64,000 nucleotides of DNA from Gemmatimonadales bacterium UBA4456 (GCA_002390225.1 DGOW01000047.1:29433-93432); one strand, 5' to 3'; counted from the first letter of the stretch, positions 45,285 to 54,561 are shown. Notes: generated from the letters alone by a model not told the origin. Program-made: numbers and translations.

Positions 45285-48077
45285 CTACCCTTCGATTCGT
45301 CGCCCTCGCTCAGCCCAGCTCTCGCCCTCGGTGATCCACTCGACGGCGGGCTCACCCTTGAGGTAGTGGCCGAACCATTCGAGGATGCGCCGGTGGTAGT
45401 CTACCTGCTGAGTCTCTTCACTCAGGCTGTGGTCTGCACCCGGATAGACGAGCAGCAAGACTTCCTTCCCTGCGCGTCGAGCATAGTTGTAGAACTCGAG
45501 CCCCTGATAGAAATCGACGACACCGTCCGCGTCCCCGTGCATGAGCAGCATCGGGGTGTCGAGATCCGTGATGAAGTTCGCCGGTGAACTCTCGAGATGC
45601 CCCTCGAGATCGTCCCAATACGGGGCGGCCATACGGGCCTGACCTGTTTCCCAGTGTCCGGTCTCGGGAAGCCCTCCATTCCAGTGCACCGAACCCATGA
45701 AGCTCATGAAGTTGGTGATCGCCGCCCCCGCGACCGAGGCGGCAAAACGATCAGTACGGGTCGGGAGATACGAAGCCTGATAGCCACCCCAGGAGTGGCC
45801 GATCAAACCCATGGCGTCCGGATTCACGTGGCCGGTTACCACGGCGGCATCAAGCGCATGCTCCACGGCATCGAGCGCAGATGGCCCCGGCCGACCCGGC
45901 TCATACACGATGTCCGGCATCAGCACGAAGTAACCCCCCTGTGACCACGCCTGCTGGTTGTAGTACTGCCGCTCACTGGGGACGCTGTACAGATGCAGGT
46001 TGTCACTGAGCCGTTCATACTGGTACAGGATCAGCGGGTACGTCTGGCCCTCCTCGAAGTCCGCAGGATACACCAGAATCGCCTGCAAATCGTGTCCTGC
46101 CTCGGTGGTGTACTCGAGCAGTTCACTGTGACCCCAGGAAAACTCCGACTGGGCTGTGTTGGTTTGGGTACGCTGGGTAGCACCATCGAGTTCTCCATTC
46201 GCTACAAAGACATCCGGAGAGTCATCCCAGCGCTCGGCACGGAACGCAACCCGATCGGCGTCCGCGGCCTTCGTCAGACCGCCGACCCGAGCATCCCGCC
46301 GCATTGACCACTGCTCACGCCCGCGCTGATCGATGCCGGCATAGCCTGAGGCCTTGGTGCGGAGATGTCGAACGGACAGGACCAGGTCCTCGTCGGAGCG
46401 GAGAAGTACAGGGCCGACTCGCGGCTGTGCCGGATCGAGACCGACGAGCCTGAAGCGTTCATTCGATCGCGCTCCCTCGGTCAGACGGACGGCCTCACCG
46501 TCCCGTACATCGACACGCCACACATCGTGACGGTCATACAGGTAGGCGGCATGACCGTCCTCGCTCCAGGCGCCCAGGCCCCACGGAGGTCTGGGCCCGG
46601 GGTAGTCATAGTCGGCTAGGGAGCGCGTGAAGCTCATGCCCTCAGCCAACTCGACCACCTCGAGTGACCCCAGGTCCACCGCCCGCCACCGATCGGCATG
46701 ATAGAGCAGCAGCTGGTCCAGATCTTCGTGTGACTGAGCGCCGAACTCCGCGCCTTCAAGGATGAGTGCGCGCTCCCCCGTTGCTGGGTCGACCCGATAC
46801 CAGTCGGCTGTCCGAGCCCCGAAGCGCCGCTCGAACAGATATGCCTCGTAATCGGGCACGATGCCCCACGAGCCACCGGCGACCATCCTGACCGGTTCGT
46901 CGAGCTCGTCACCCAGGACGATGAAGGCGTCTCGTGACAGGTGCCATGCCGAGAGCAGCGTCTGACGCGCGATACGCCCTGCACCGTACTCCTGCGCCCG
47001 CAGGATCTGATCATCGTCCCAGTGCCAGACCTGCACATCGGCCGGGCCGACGGACTCCACGTCGTTCGAACCGTCAGCCTCGTCAGGGTCGCCGCCGGAG
47101 GGAGTATCCGACTCGCTCCTGCTCGATTCTTCTTCGGCTGACCCCACCGCAGGCTCCCACGGTCGGACCCCCAGGAACACTGTCTGGCCATCATCTGAGA
47201 ACGTCACACCGGCGTACTCGGTCAAACGCATATTCAAGCCGAGTTCGGCACGGCCGAGCGCACTCAGAACCTGTGGCTCGTCGTCCGACGACACGTCGGT
47301 CCAGATCAGGACGTCATGCGTCGGCTCCTCCCGAGACTCCTCCTCCACGGACCGCAGTACGGCCAGTTGCTCCGATTGGTCATGCCAGGTCAGAGCCCGG
47401 TACTCGGCGTCCCCTGACTCGATCGTGCGGAGGGTGCCCAACTCCGGGTCGAAGACAACGACGCCGTTCGCAGAGCCCCATGCGGTGCGGAGCGTTGCAG
47501 CGAGGTGGCGGCCTCCGTCCTGCCATACGAATTCGGCCACGTTCCCGATCAGCGTCTGTGCGCCAGTCGCAGGGTTCATGACGATGAGGTCCGCACCCAC
47601 GGTATCGGCGGCAGGCGCACCCAGCGCGGCCAGCCACTGGCCGTCATCCCGCAATGAAACGCTACGGACCTCGAACAGCACCGAGTCCTGCATCGTCTGG
47701 AGGTCGACCAGCCCCAGTCGATCCTCGATCCGCTGTTCGGATGCTTCGGCTTCCTCCGCCGAAACCCCCTTCCGGTATACGAGCCAACGCCCGTCATCGC
47801 TGAACTCGGGTGCGCGTCCGTGGGTCAGGACCAGCGGGCCGCTCTCACCGTCGGTCCGATGAAGCTGAAGCTCAGCGTCCCCGTCCACGCGAGAGACCGA
47901 CACGACGAGCCACGCGCCCGCCGGGTCCAACTGAAACGCTCCCAAACGCTCCCACTGACCATAGTCCTGGGCTGTAAGGGCAGGCTGCTGAGCAGCAGAG
48001 GGGGCCGCCCCCAACAGTGCTAAGCACGCCATCCAACACCCTGCAACGACCACTCGTCTCGTGACGTCCCATCCCAT
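45285..48077 (-). CDS. Secreted S9 prolyl oligopeptidase-family peptidase
   Basis: A 930-residue exported serine peptidase. The ATG at 48077 has GAGGGAGAG upstream and opens a signal peptide ending SAAQ. An N-terminal beta-propeller (about 40-640) precedes the alpha/beta-hydrolase domain, where the nucleophile is S762 in GHSWGGYQ, the aspartate about D851 in GDADGVVDF, and the histidine H883 in GADHSL. An Asp/Glu/Ser-rich insert near the middle of the propeller (EEESSRSESD) is unusual. Such enzymes cleave oligopeptides in the periplasm. It leads into AbgB copy 2. Confidence 0.92.
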   Translation of the reverse strand: MGWDVTRRVVVAGCWMACLALLGAAPSAAQQPALTAQDYGQWERLGAFQLDPAGAWLVVSVSRVDGDAELQLHRTDGESGPLVLTHGRAPEFSDDGRWLVYRKGVSAEEAEASEQRIEDRLGLVDLQTMQDSVLFEVRSVSLRDDGQWLAALGAPAADTVGADLIVMNPATGAQTLIGNVAEFVWQDGGRHLAATLRTAWGSANGVVVFDPELGTLRTIESGDAEYRALTWHDQSEQLAVLRSVEEESREEPTHDVLIWTDVSSDDEPQVLSALGRAELGLNMRLTEYAGVTFSDDGQTVFLGVRPWEPAVGSAEEESSRSESDTPSGGDPDEADGSNDVESVGPADVQVWHWDDDQILRAQEYGAGRIARQTLLSAWHLSRDAFIVLGDELDEPVRMVAGGSWGIVPDYEAYLFERRFGARTADWYRVDPATGERALILEGAEFGAQSHEDLDQLLLYHADRWRAVDLGSLEVVELAEGMSFTRSLADYDYPGPRPPWGLGAWSEDGHAAYLYDRHDVWRVDVRDGEAVRLTEGARSNERFRLVGLDPAQPRVGPVLLRSDEDLVLSVRHLRTKASGYAGIDQRGREQWSMRRDARVGGLTKAADADRVAFRAERWDDSPDVFVANGELDGATQRTQTNTAQSEFSWGHSELLEYTTEAGHDLQAILVYPADFEEGQTYPLILYQYERLSDNLHLYSVPSERQYYNQQAWSQGGYFVLMPDIVYEPGRPGPSALDAVEHALDAAVVTGHVNPDAMGLIGHSWGGYQASYLPTRTDRFAASVAGAAITNFMSFMGSVHWNGGLPETGHWETGQARMAAPYWDDLEGHLESSPANFITDLDTPMLLMHGDADGVVDFYQGLEFYNYARRAGKEVLLLVYPGADHSLSEETQQVDYHRRILEWFGHYLKGEPAVEWITEGESWAERGRRIEG

Positions 48078-48234
48078 CGGACTCTCCCTCAAACGCAGAC
48101 CTTCTGTCTTTCGGCCGACATCCGACCATGAGCTCGCAACGTCGTGATGACCGTAGCGGAGAGCAACACTGTTTGCCCCGCACACCGGTCCTCGGCCATC
48201 TTCGCGGTCTTCAGCGTCCACCCCAGGAGTCTCC
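48078..48234. promoter_or_regulatory. Divergent intergenic region between S9 peptidase and PQQ dehydrogenase genes
   Basis: 157 bases separate two divergent start codons. Good ribosome sites lie at both ends (GAGGGAGAG for the peptidase; AGGAG 5 bases before the dehydrogenase ATG). The region must hold two promoters, but no consensus -10/-35 pair could be chosen with confidence in this GC-rich stretch. Confidence 0.5.
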
Positions 48235-50196
48235 ATGCCCCGAATGCGGCCCCTCTCGAGCGTCATGCTCCCGATCGTCATCCTCAGTTCAGGACTCGGC
48301 GCGTGCTCGAACGCACCGACCGTCGACGACGGAGCGGACTGGCCTCATTACGCCCGCGATCTCGCGGCGACCAAGTACTCTCCGCTCAACCAGATCTCAG
48401 CCGAAAACGTTGGCCAGCTCGAGGTCGCGTGGACTTGGGAGTCTGCGGACTATCACCTGACTGGAGAGCATGAGGGCGCCTCAGTGAACCCCAATTACCA
48501 GGCGACACCCATCAAGATCGGGGAGCGCCTCTACACCTCGACCAACATGGGTCAGGCGGTCGCCCTCGATCCCACGACCGGGCGTGAGATCTGGCGTTAT
48601 GACCCCTACGAGTCGGGACTTCGGGATGTCCCAGGAGGTCGGTCGAACCGTGGCGTGGCGTATTGGAGTGACGGGACCGACGAGCGCATCCTGCTCGGAT
48701 CGGGCGAATATCTGGTTTCGATCGACGCAGCTACAGGTCGACCCGATCCGGAGTTCGGTGGTTCCGGAGCTGTGAACCTGGCGGATGACCCCGACCCTCG
48801 TGTGCTCACGTACTCGTGGACCTCTGCTCCGCTGATCGTGCGCGACGTCGTCATCGTGGGTACGACCGCCATGGTTCCGAACCGGAACTGGACGACGGCC
48901 CCTCCTGGCTACGTGCGTGCTTACGACATCAGGACCGGAGAGCTGCGCTGGCGCTTCAGTCCGATTCCGGAGCCTGGCGACCCCGCGCTCGAGACGTGGG
49001 CCGACTCGTCCTGGGTGTACAGCGGAAACGGAAATGTCTGGACGCTCATGAGCGCGGACGAAGAGCTCGGCCACGTTTATCTGCCGCTCAAGACCACGAC
49101 CAACGACTGGTACGGGGGCGCTCGGCCAGGGGACAATCTCTACGGCGAGTCGGTCGTAGCGGTCGACGTAGACACAGGTGAACGGGTCTGGCACTACCAG
49201 ATGGTGCGGCACGGGCTGTGGGATTACGACCCACCCGCTGCGCCCAACGTCCTCGACGTCGTGATCGACGGGGAGCCGCGAAAGGTGGTAGCTCAGGTGA
49301 CCAAACAGGCCTTCGTCTTCGCCCTTGATCGGGAGACGGGCGAGCCAATCTGGCCGATCGAGGACCGGCTGGTGCCACCCTCTCCTGTGCCTGGCGAGAT
49401 CGCTTCGGAGACGCAGCCTTTTCCAACGCACCCGGCCCCGTTTGATCACCAGGGAATCACGATCGATGACCTCATCGACTTCACACCTGAATTGAGGGCA
49501 GAGGCAGAAGAGATTCTCGATGACTACGTATACGGGCCGATGTTCACGCCCCCGACCGTGCGAGGTGTCGACGGGAAGCGCGGCACGATTCTGATGCCCG
49601 GGTGGGTGGGCGGGGCCAACTGGGGAGGGGCGGCAGTCGACCCGGAGACGGGCATGATGTTCATCCCATCGGTGACGTCGCCCAATGTCACCGCGCTGGT
49701 TCCGCCCCCTCTGCCGGACAGCTCAGACCACCGGTACATCCGCGGCCTTCCTCGAGAGGTGCCCATGCCCAGCGGTCTACCGCTGCTCAAGCCCCCCTAC
49801 GGCCGGATCACTGCGATCGACATGAATGACGGCGAGCATGCGTGGATGAAGGCCAACGGCCCGGGTCCGCGCGACCATCCGGCCATCGCCGACCTCGACC
49901 TGCCATGGCTTGGACAGCGTGGGCGTCCGGCACCGCTCCTGACCAGATCCCTGCTCTTCATTGGCGAGGGCACAGAGGACGCGCTCTCGATCCTTCCGAT
50001 CGCCGGTGGAAAGGCGTTCCGTGCATGGGACAAACAGACCGGAGAGGTCGTTTGGGAGATGGACCTCCCTGCAGGCACCTCCGGGGCACCCATGACCTAT
50101 CGGGCGGACGGGCGCCAATTCATCGTCGTCGCCATCGGCGACCGTGATACCACAGGCCGCCTCGTCGCGCTCGCGCTCCCGCAGGTTGGCCGTTAA
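48235..50196 (+). CDS. PQQ-dependent dehydrogenase lipoprotein
   Basis: A 653-residue quinoprotein. A lipobox LGAC (C24) indicates a lipid anchor in the periplasm. The mature chain shows the eight-bladed PQQ propeller pattern: DWPHYARDLAATKYSPLNQI at the start, repeated tryptophan-docking motifs such as AVALDPTTGREIWRY and VVAVDVDTGERVWHY, and GGANWGGAAVDPETG. Such enzymes oxidise sugars or alcohols and pass electrons to a c-type cytochrome or quinone. The cytochrome c' gene 66 bases downstream is a candidate acceptor. No pqq biosynthesis gene is in the window. The substrate is undetermined. Confidence 0.9.
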   Translation: MPRMRPLSSVMLPIVILSSGLGACSNAPTVDDGADWPHYARDLAATKYSPLNQISAENVGQLEVAWTWESADYHLTGEHEGASVNPNYQATPIKIGERLYTSTNMGQAVALDPTTGREIWRYDPYESGLRDVPGGRSNRGVAYWSDGTDERILLGSGEYLVSIDAATGRPDPEFGGSGAVNLADDPDPRVLTYSWTSAPLIVRDVVIVGTTAMVPNRNWTTAPPGYVRAYDIRTGELRWRFSPIPEPGDPALETWADSSWVYSGNGNVWTLMSADEELGHVYLPLKTTTNDWYGGARPGDNLYGESVVAVDVDTGERVWHYQMVRHGLWDYDPPAAPNVLDVVIDGEPRKVVAQVTKQAFVFALDRETGEPIWPIEDRLVPPSPVPGEIASETQPFPTHPAPFDHQGITIDDLIDFTPELRAEAEEILDDYVYGPMFTPPTVRGVDGKRGTILMPGWVGGANWGGAAVDPETGMMFIPSVTSPNVTALVPPPLPDSSDHRYIRGLPREVPMPSGLPLLKPPYGRITAIDMNDGEHAWMKANGPGPRDHPAIADLDLPWLGQRGRPAPLLTRSLLFIGEGTEDALSILPIAGGKAFRAWDKQTGEVVWEMDLPAGTSGAPMTYRADGRQFIVVAIGDRDTTGRLVALALPQVGR

Positions 50197-50262
50197 CGTC
50201 GAATCCGTAGTTATACCCATGAAATAAACGGACCCTCCGCGGTCCCCACCGGAAGCACAGCC

Positions 50263-50715
50263 GTGAAGTCTCCCAGAAGCATCATTGCAGCACTGACCCT
50301 GGCGGTCGGCGTCGGTGTTGGTGCGCCGAACACCATCGAAGCGCAGGAGGACGTGGTCGAGTACCGCCAGTCGCTCATGCAGGCGTTCCGTATGCATATG
50401 GGGGGCGTGGGTGCCGCTATGGGCGATGCCGCCCCGATGGGCCACGCTGTTCATCACGCGCAGGCCTTCCACGGCATGGCGCAGGCGCTGGCCAACGCGT
50501 TCCCCGGAGGCTCGGAGGGAGGGCGTGCGCTCCCCACGATCTGGTCCGACAGCGATGGTTTCATGGACAGCGTAACCGCAATCCAGACTGCGACCGCCAG
50601 CCTGGTCGAGGCGGCTGAGTCCGGCGATGCGGAAGCCGTCGGAGCTGCGATGCAGGCCGTGCGCGGCACGTGCAGCGGATGCCACCAGACCTTCAGGGGT
50701 CCGGCCAGCCAGTAA
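50263..50715 (+). CDS. Cytochrome c'-like protein
   Basis: A 150-residue secreted protein starting at GTG with GGAAG upstream. The signal peptide ends near IEAQ (about 28). The mature part is helical, and the only haem motif, CSGCH, lies near the C-terminus (137-141). This is the layout of four-helix cytochrome c', rather than class I cytochromes. It probably receives electrons from the PQQ dehydrogenase upstream. His/Met-rich segments (MRHM-like and GHAVHHAQAFH regions) are notable and might bind metal. A hairpin after the stop ends the transcript. Confidence 0.85.
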   Translation: MKSPRSIIAALTLAVGVGVGAPNTIEAQEDVVEYRQSLMQAFRMHMGGVGAAMGDAAPMGHAVHHAQAFHGMAQALANAFPGGSEGGRALPTIWSDSDGFMDSVTAIQTATASLVEAAESGDAEAVGAAMQAVRGTCSGCHQTFRGPASQ

Positions 50716-50740
50716 ACTGGCCCCAGCGCTCCAGCAATAC

Positions 50741-50781
50741 CGAAGGCCCCACCCGAACCATCGTATCGTGTGGGGCCTTCG
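50741..50781. terminator. Bidirectional terminator between cytochrome c' and M19 genes
   Basis: A 12-bp perfect stem (50741-50752 with 50770-50781, CGAAGGCCCCAC and its complement) with a 17-base loop lies between convergent genes. It sits 26 bases after the cytochrome stop and 23 bases past the M19 stop in the other direction. This is a typical shared terminator. Confidence 0.7.
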
Positions 50782-50803
50782 TCTCGCCTGGCTGATCCAG
50801 CGG

Positions 50804-52102
50804 TTACATCCCCGCCCAGATTTCTCCCAGTACGCGTTGGAAGTTGCCGCCCAGGATTCCACGAATCTGATCGTCGGTGTACCCGCGCCGAATCAGCCCA
50901 TCAGTTACGTCGAACATGCGCTTCGGGTGCGCGATCTCGTCGATGTCGATTTTGTCGCGGAAGGCGTAGGACCCCTTGTAGTTGGCTTTTAACGCATCGT
51001 ATTCGGCTTTCGGCATATCATCGTAGCCGTGCAGATCGATGTCGGAGCCGATCCCGAGTTGCTCGACCCCGATCAGGTCCCGGACATAGTCGAAGTGGTC
51101 GAGGTAATGCTCGATCGTGGTGGGTTCCTCACCCGTCACGAAGTTGCGCACACCGGTTATCCCCATCACACCGCCGGTCTCCGCCATCCGCAGAATCGCC
51201 TCGTCCGTCTTGCAGCGTGGATGACCAGGGTTGAGGGCCCGCGCGTTCGAGTGGGTATACAGCACCGGAGCGCGTGAGACCTCGCAGGCGTCCAGAGTCG
51301 TCTGGTCACCCGAGTGCGAAACGTCGACGGCCATCCCGACCCGGTTCATCTCCTCGACGACCGCGACACCAAAATCACTGATGCCGCCGTCGACTCGTTC
51401 CGTCGACCCGTTGCCGATCATGTTCCGGCTGTTGTAGGTCAGCTGACTCACCCGCTGCCCGAGGGAGTGGAAGCTGCTCACGTCGTCAGGAGTCCGAAAG
51501 TGCGCCGAGTCCTGGATACCGATCAGAATACCAGTTCGCCCCGAGCCGTGGACCGTGTCGAGATCTTCGGCCGAGTCGATCCGGACGAAGACGTCGGGAC
51601 GATTCGCGATAATCGAGTTGAAGCTCGCCACGAACCCGAGCGTCCTGTCGTACGCTTCGTCGGCGGTGCGCCCGCCGACACCTCGCGCGATATGGAGGAC
51701 GTCGATCTCCGAATCCCTGAACTCGGCGACAGCGGCGGCATCGAGATTAGAGAAGTCCGGTCCCCAGCGTTCCCGAACCTCACTGTTGAGCGTCGTGAGA
51801 CCGAGCATGTCGATGATCAGAGAATCCTGAACCAGATCGACGCAGCGCCGCGTGTACTCCTGGGGTGACCAGCCGAAGAGCTGGAAACAGCCGACGTTGA
51901 TGAAAGGCGCCCCGACGACTGCTCCGGCCGCACCGAGTCCAATACGGACCACGTCACGTCGGGAGATCGTACGTCTGCCTCCTGCGTCCTGGTCCTCGCG
52001 AACTCCAATTGGCCCACGCCCTGAATCAGCGCCAGCACGATCGACGTCAGGTGTTCCGCTCGATTGCTCCACAAGGCCACACTCCGCAGGGACTGACAAC
52101 AC
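50804..52102 (-). CDS. Tat-exported M19 dipeptidase-like protein with altered metal site
   Basis: A 432-residue protein starting at GTG; the exact start is uncertain because the Tat motif SRRDVVRIGLGAAG only comes at about 47. The fold is M19 (membrane dipeptidase): VDVSHSGD (H263), LYTHSNARAL (H284) and LGIGSDIDLHG (D354) are conserved. The N-terminal HxD zinc pair is replaced (IDMLGL, about 97-102), the bridging glutamate position reads Q197 (LIGIQDS), and an active-site histidine appears as Y223. It may bind one metal, use another chemistry, or be inactive. It follows kbl by 28 bases. Confidence 0.8.
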   Translation of the reverse strand: MLSVPAECGLVEQSSGTPDVDRAGADSGRGPIGVREDQDAGGRRTISRRDVVRIGLGAAGAVVGAPFINVGCFQLFGWSPQEYTRRCVDLVQDSLIIDMLGLTTLNSEVRERWGPDFSNLDAAAVAEFRDSEIDVLHIARGVGGRTADEAYDRTLGFVASFNSIIANRPDVFVRIDSAEDLDTVHGSGRTGILIGIQDSAHFRTPDDVSSFHSLGQRVSQLTYNSRNMIGNGSTERVDGGISDFGVAVVEEMNRVGMAVDVSHSGDQTTLDACEVSRAPVLYTHSNARALNPGHPRCKTDEAILRMAETGGVMGITGVRNFVTGEEPTTIEHYLDHFDYVRDLIGVEQLGIGSDIDLHGYDDMPKAEYDALKANYKGSYAFRDKIDIDEIAHPKRMFDVTDGLIRRGYTDDQIRGILGGNFQRVLGEIWAGM

Positions 52103-52130
52103 GCCCTGAACCTACGGGGGACAGCCGCCG

Positions 52131-53357
52131 TCAGGCCATGTACGCCTCAAGGATGTCCAGCACGCGGTCGATGTCCGCCTCCGTGTGGTCCGCATTGACC
52201 TGAGTGCGGATCTCCTCGTCTCCTCTGGGCACCACCGGGTAAGCCAGACCCGTGACCAGAACACCGTTGTCGTAGAGGTGCCGCACGAGGTCGTGCGTCT
52301 TGGCGGTATCACGGATCATGAGGGGCACCACCGGATGATCACCCGGAATCGTCTCGACTCCGATCCGTGACAAACCGTCTTCAAAGCGCTTGGTGAGCCC
52401 TCGGAGATTCTCCAGGAGCACCGCGCCTTCCGCGCTGTCGACCACCCGAAGCGCTGCGAGTGCTGCCGCGGCTTCGCCGACCGTGATCGGGTTCGAGTAG
52501 ATGTACATCTGTGACGATTCGCGGAAGAAGCGAATCATGGACTCATTTCCGACGACGTACCCTCCGTTCACGCCGAACGCCTTACCGAGCGTCCCGACCA
52601 GAAGATCTGCCGGCGCGCACTTTGTGTACTCCTCAGTGCCCCGGCCCGTGTGGCCGAAGGCTCCTACCCCGTGCGAGTCGTCAACCAGACATACCACGTT
52701 CTCTTCGAACGCGTGGTCGTGCTTTTGACACAGCGCCATCACCTCGTCGAGCGGCGCGTGATCGCCTCTCATGGAGAAGATGCCGTCGGTCACTACCAGA
52801 GCTCGCTTCGCCTTGCCCTTCCATTTCTCGAGGGCTGCGTCGAGCTGCGCCATATCGTTATGAGCGTAGATCGCCTTACCCGCCGGCCGCGACAGCTTCA
52901 TCGCGCTGATGATGCAGTTGTGGTTCAGTTCGTCCGAAATCAGAACCGTGTCGGGGGTCACGAGTGGAGTAATCGTCGATACGATCGCGGCGTACGCGGA
53001 CGAGAAGATCATCCCTGCTTCTCGCCCGTGAAACGCAGCCAGAGCCTCCTCTAGCTCCACGTGGGCTGCGTAGCTGCCCGAGATGAAACGAACGGCACCC
53101 GGGCCCGCACCGAACTCGGCGGTCGTCTTCTCTTCGGCAGCCATGACAGACGGGTGCAGCCCGAGCCCCATGTAGGAGTTGGAATTCATCCTCATGAACT
53201 CCGTGTCCCCCTCGCCTTCGAGGAGGAAGCGGGGGCCACGGTCCCCTTCGGCACGCTTCACGCCGACTACCACGGTTTCCGCGCCTTTCGCGGTGCCCGA
53301 TGTGTCGAGCTCGGCAAGATGTCGGTTCAGCGCCTCAGTCAGGCGATCGGAAGGCAT
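52131..53357 (-). CDS. kbl: 2-amino-3-ketobutyrate CoA ligase (glycine C-acetyltransferase)
   Basis: A 408-residue PLP enzyme of the alpha-oxoamine synthase family that splits 2-amino-3-ketobutyrate with CoA into glycine and acetyl-CoA. The PLP lysine is K259 in GTLGKAFG; DDSHGVGAFGHTGRG and NHNCIISAM are family motifs. 8-amino-7-oxononanoate synthase and 5-aminolevulinate synthase share the fold. The adjacent threonine dehydrogenase, 19 bases upstream, supports Kbl, since the two act in sequence. Together they convert threonine to glycine plus acetyl-CoA. Confidence 0.92.
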   Translation of the reverse strand: MPSDRLTEALNRHLAELDTSGTAKGAETVVVGVKRAEGDRGPRFLLEGEGDTEFMRMNSNSYMGLGLHPSVMAAEEKTTAEFGAGPGAVRFISGSYAAHVELEEALAAFHGREAGMIFSSAYAAIVSTITPLVTPDTVLISDELNHNCIISAMKLSRPAGKAIYAHNDMAQLDAALEKWKGKAKRALVVTDGIFSMRGDHAPLDEVMALCQKHDHAFEENVVCLVDDSHGVGAFGHTGRGTEEYTKCAPADLLVGTLGKAFGVNGGYVVGNESMIRFFRESSQMYIYSNPITVGEAAAALAALRVVDSAEGAVLLENLRGLTKRFEDGLSRIGVETIPGDHPVVPLMIRDTAKTHDLVRHLYDNGVLVTGLAYPVVPRGDEEIRTQVNADHTEADIDRVLDILEAYMA

Positions 53358-53376
53358 TCAGATCTCCACTCAATCG

Positions 53377-54315
53377 TCAGTTGGTAAGGTGCTCGAGCAT
53401 GTCGACCGTCATGGCAGCCGCGTCGAACGACGGACTCCAATCCCACTCCTCGCGAGCGGCGGAGTCGTCGATGCGATCAGGCCACGAGTCGGCAATGGAC
53501 TGCCGAACCGGATCCACGTCGTAGTCGATCTCGAAGTCTGGAATATGCTTCTGGATCTCAGCCGCCAAACTAGTGGGCGTGAGCTGCATCGCCGTCACGT
53601 TGAATGCGTTCCGGTGCACGAGCCGCTCCGGATCCGCTTCCATGATACCGACGAGGGCATCGATCGCATCCGGCATGTACATCATGTCGAGCTGCGACTC
53701 GGGCCCCAGAAAGCAGGTGTAGCGACCAGCAGAGCTGGCTTTGTAGAAGATGTCCACGGCCCAGTCCGTCGTGCCGCCTCCAGGAGGCGCACCGTACGAA
53801 ATCAGGCCCGGAAATCGGACACCGCGCGTGTCGACACCGTACCGGGTGTGGTAGTAGTCGCACAGGAGCTCGCCGGCGACCTTGGTGATTCCGTACATGG
53901 TGGCCGGCCGCATGATGGTGTCCTGCGGCGTGGGGTCTTTGGGCGTGTCCGGGCCGAATGCGCCAATGGAGCTGGGCGTGAATACGGCACATGCCTGCTC
54001 GCGCGCCACCTCCAGCACGGCCTCGAGACTGGACATGTTTACGCGCCATGCCAGCCCGGGATCGTTCTCTCCAGTCGCTGAAAGGATGGCGGCGAGGTGA
54101 TAGACCGTATCCGCCTGGTGTCCCATAACAGCCTGGGCGACCGCGCTGGCATCCGTCGCATCGAGGACCTGGAAGGGACCGGCCTCGGTCACCTCAGGGC
54201 CCAGATGTCGCACGTCGGTCACGAGGACGTTGGCCGCGCCGTACAGGTCGCGGAGTCGGGGAGCAAGCCAGGAGCCGATCTGGCCACCTGCGCCCGTAAT
54301 GAGAATGCGCTTCAA
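53377..54315 (-). CDS. tdh: SDR-type L-threonine 3-dehydrogenase
   Basis: A 312-residue NAD-dependent short-chain dehydrogenase of the extended epimerase-like class, not the zinc-dependent E. coli type. The NAD motif is GAGGQIGSWL at 8-17, the serine TPSSIGAFGP and the YxxxK pair MYGITKVAGE form the active site, and VRFPGLISYGAPPGGGTTD is characteristic of this TDH group. It oxidises threonine to 2-amino-3-ketobutyrate, the Kbl substrate. It heads the tdh-kbl-M19 operon, divergent from a secreted M20 hydrolase. Confidence 0.9.
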   Translation of the reverse strand: MKRILITGAGGQIGSWLAPRLRDLYGAANVLVTDVRHLGPEVTEAGPFQVLDATDASAVAQAVMGHQADTVYHLAAILSATGENDPGLAWRVNMSSLEAVLEVAREQACAVFTPSSIGAFGPDTPKDPTPQDTIMRPATMYGITKVAGELLCDYYHTRYGVDTRGVRFPGLISYGAPPGGGTTDWAVDIFYKASSAGRYTCFLGPESQLDMMYMPDAIDALVGIMEADPERLVHRNAFNVTAMQLTPTSLAAEIQKHIPDFEIDYDVDPVRQSIADSWPDRIDDSAAREEWDWSPSFDAAAMTVDMLEHLTN

Positions 54316-54516
54316 GTCGGACTGTGCTCCGGTCTGCAGTGCGGATTGAAGGGAATGCGACCCAGATATGAGGCGCAGAGGGCCGAATGTTACCGCACCA
54401 CGACGTGTCGGGCGACCCGCCGGAAAACAGGGCGCAGCATTGGCCCGTCACCTTTTCGGTTGTCACACCGTCTCGCACGATTCAGCGTCGTTGCGGCCCT
54501 GCGCTGCTTGCCGATC

Positions 54517-54561
54517 AGAAGTGGCCCGTCTAGCCTCCGGCGCAGACTCGAAGCCACTTCT
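54517..54561 (+). promoter_or_regulatory. Inverted repeat in the M20D leader
   Basis: A perfect 9-bp inverted repeat, AGAAGTGGC (54517-54525) and GCCACTTCT (54553-54561), with an inner GTCT/AGAC pair, lies just before the ribosome site of the gene at 54576. As RNA it could form a leader hairpin ending 2 bases before GAAGG; as DNA it could be an operator. The rest of the 260-base divergent gap 54316-54575 shows no gene and no recognised riboswitch. Confidence 0.35.

Noticed and set aside
45255..45285. 6-bp inverted repeat between the S9 peptidase and AbgB copy 2
   Set aside because: Too short and overlapping the peptidase stop codon; the genes look co-transcribed, so a terminator call is not supported.
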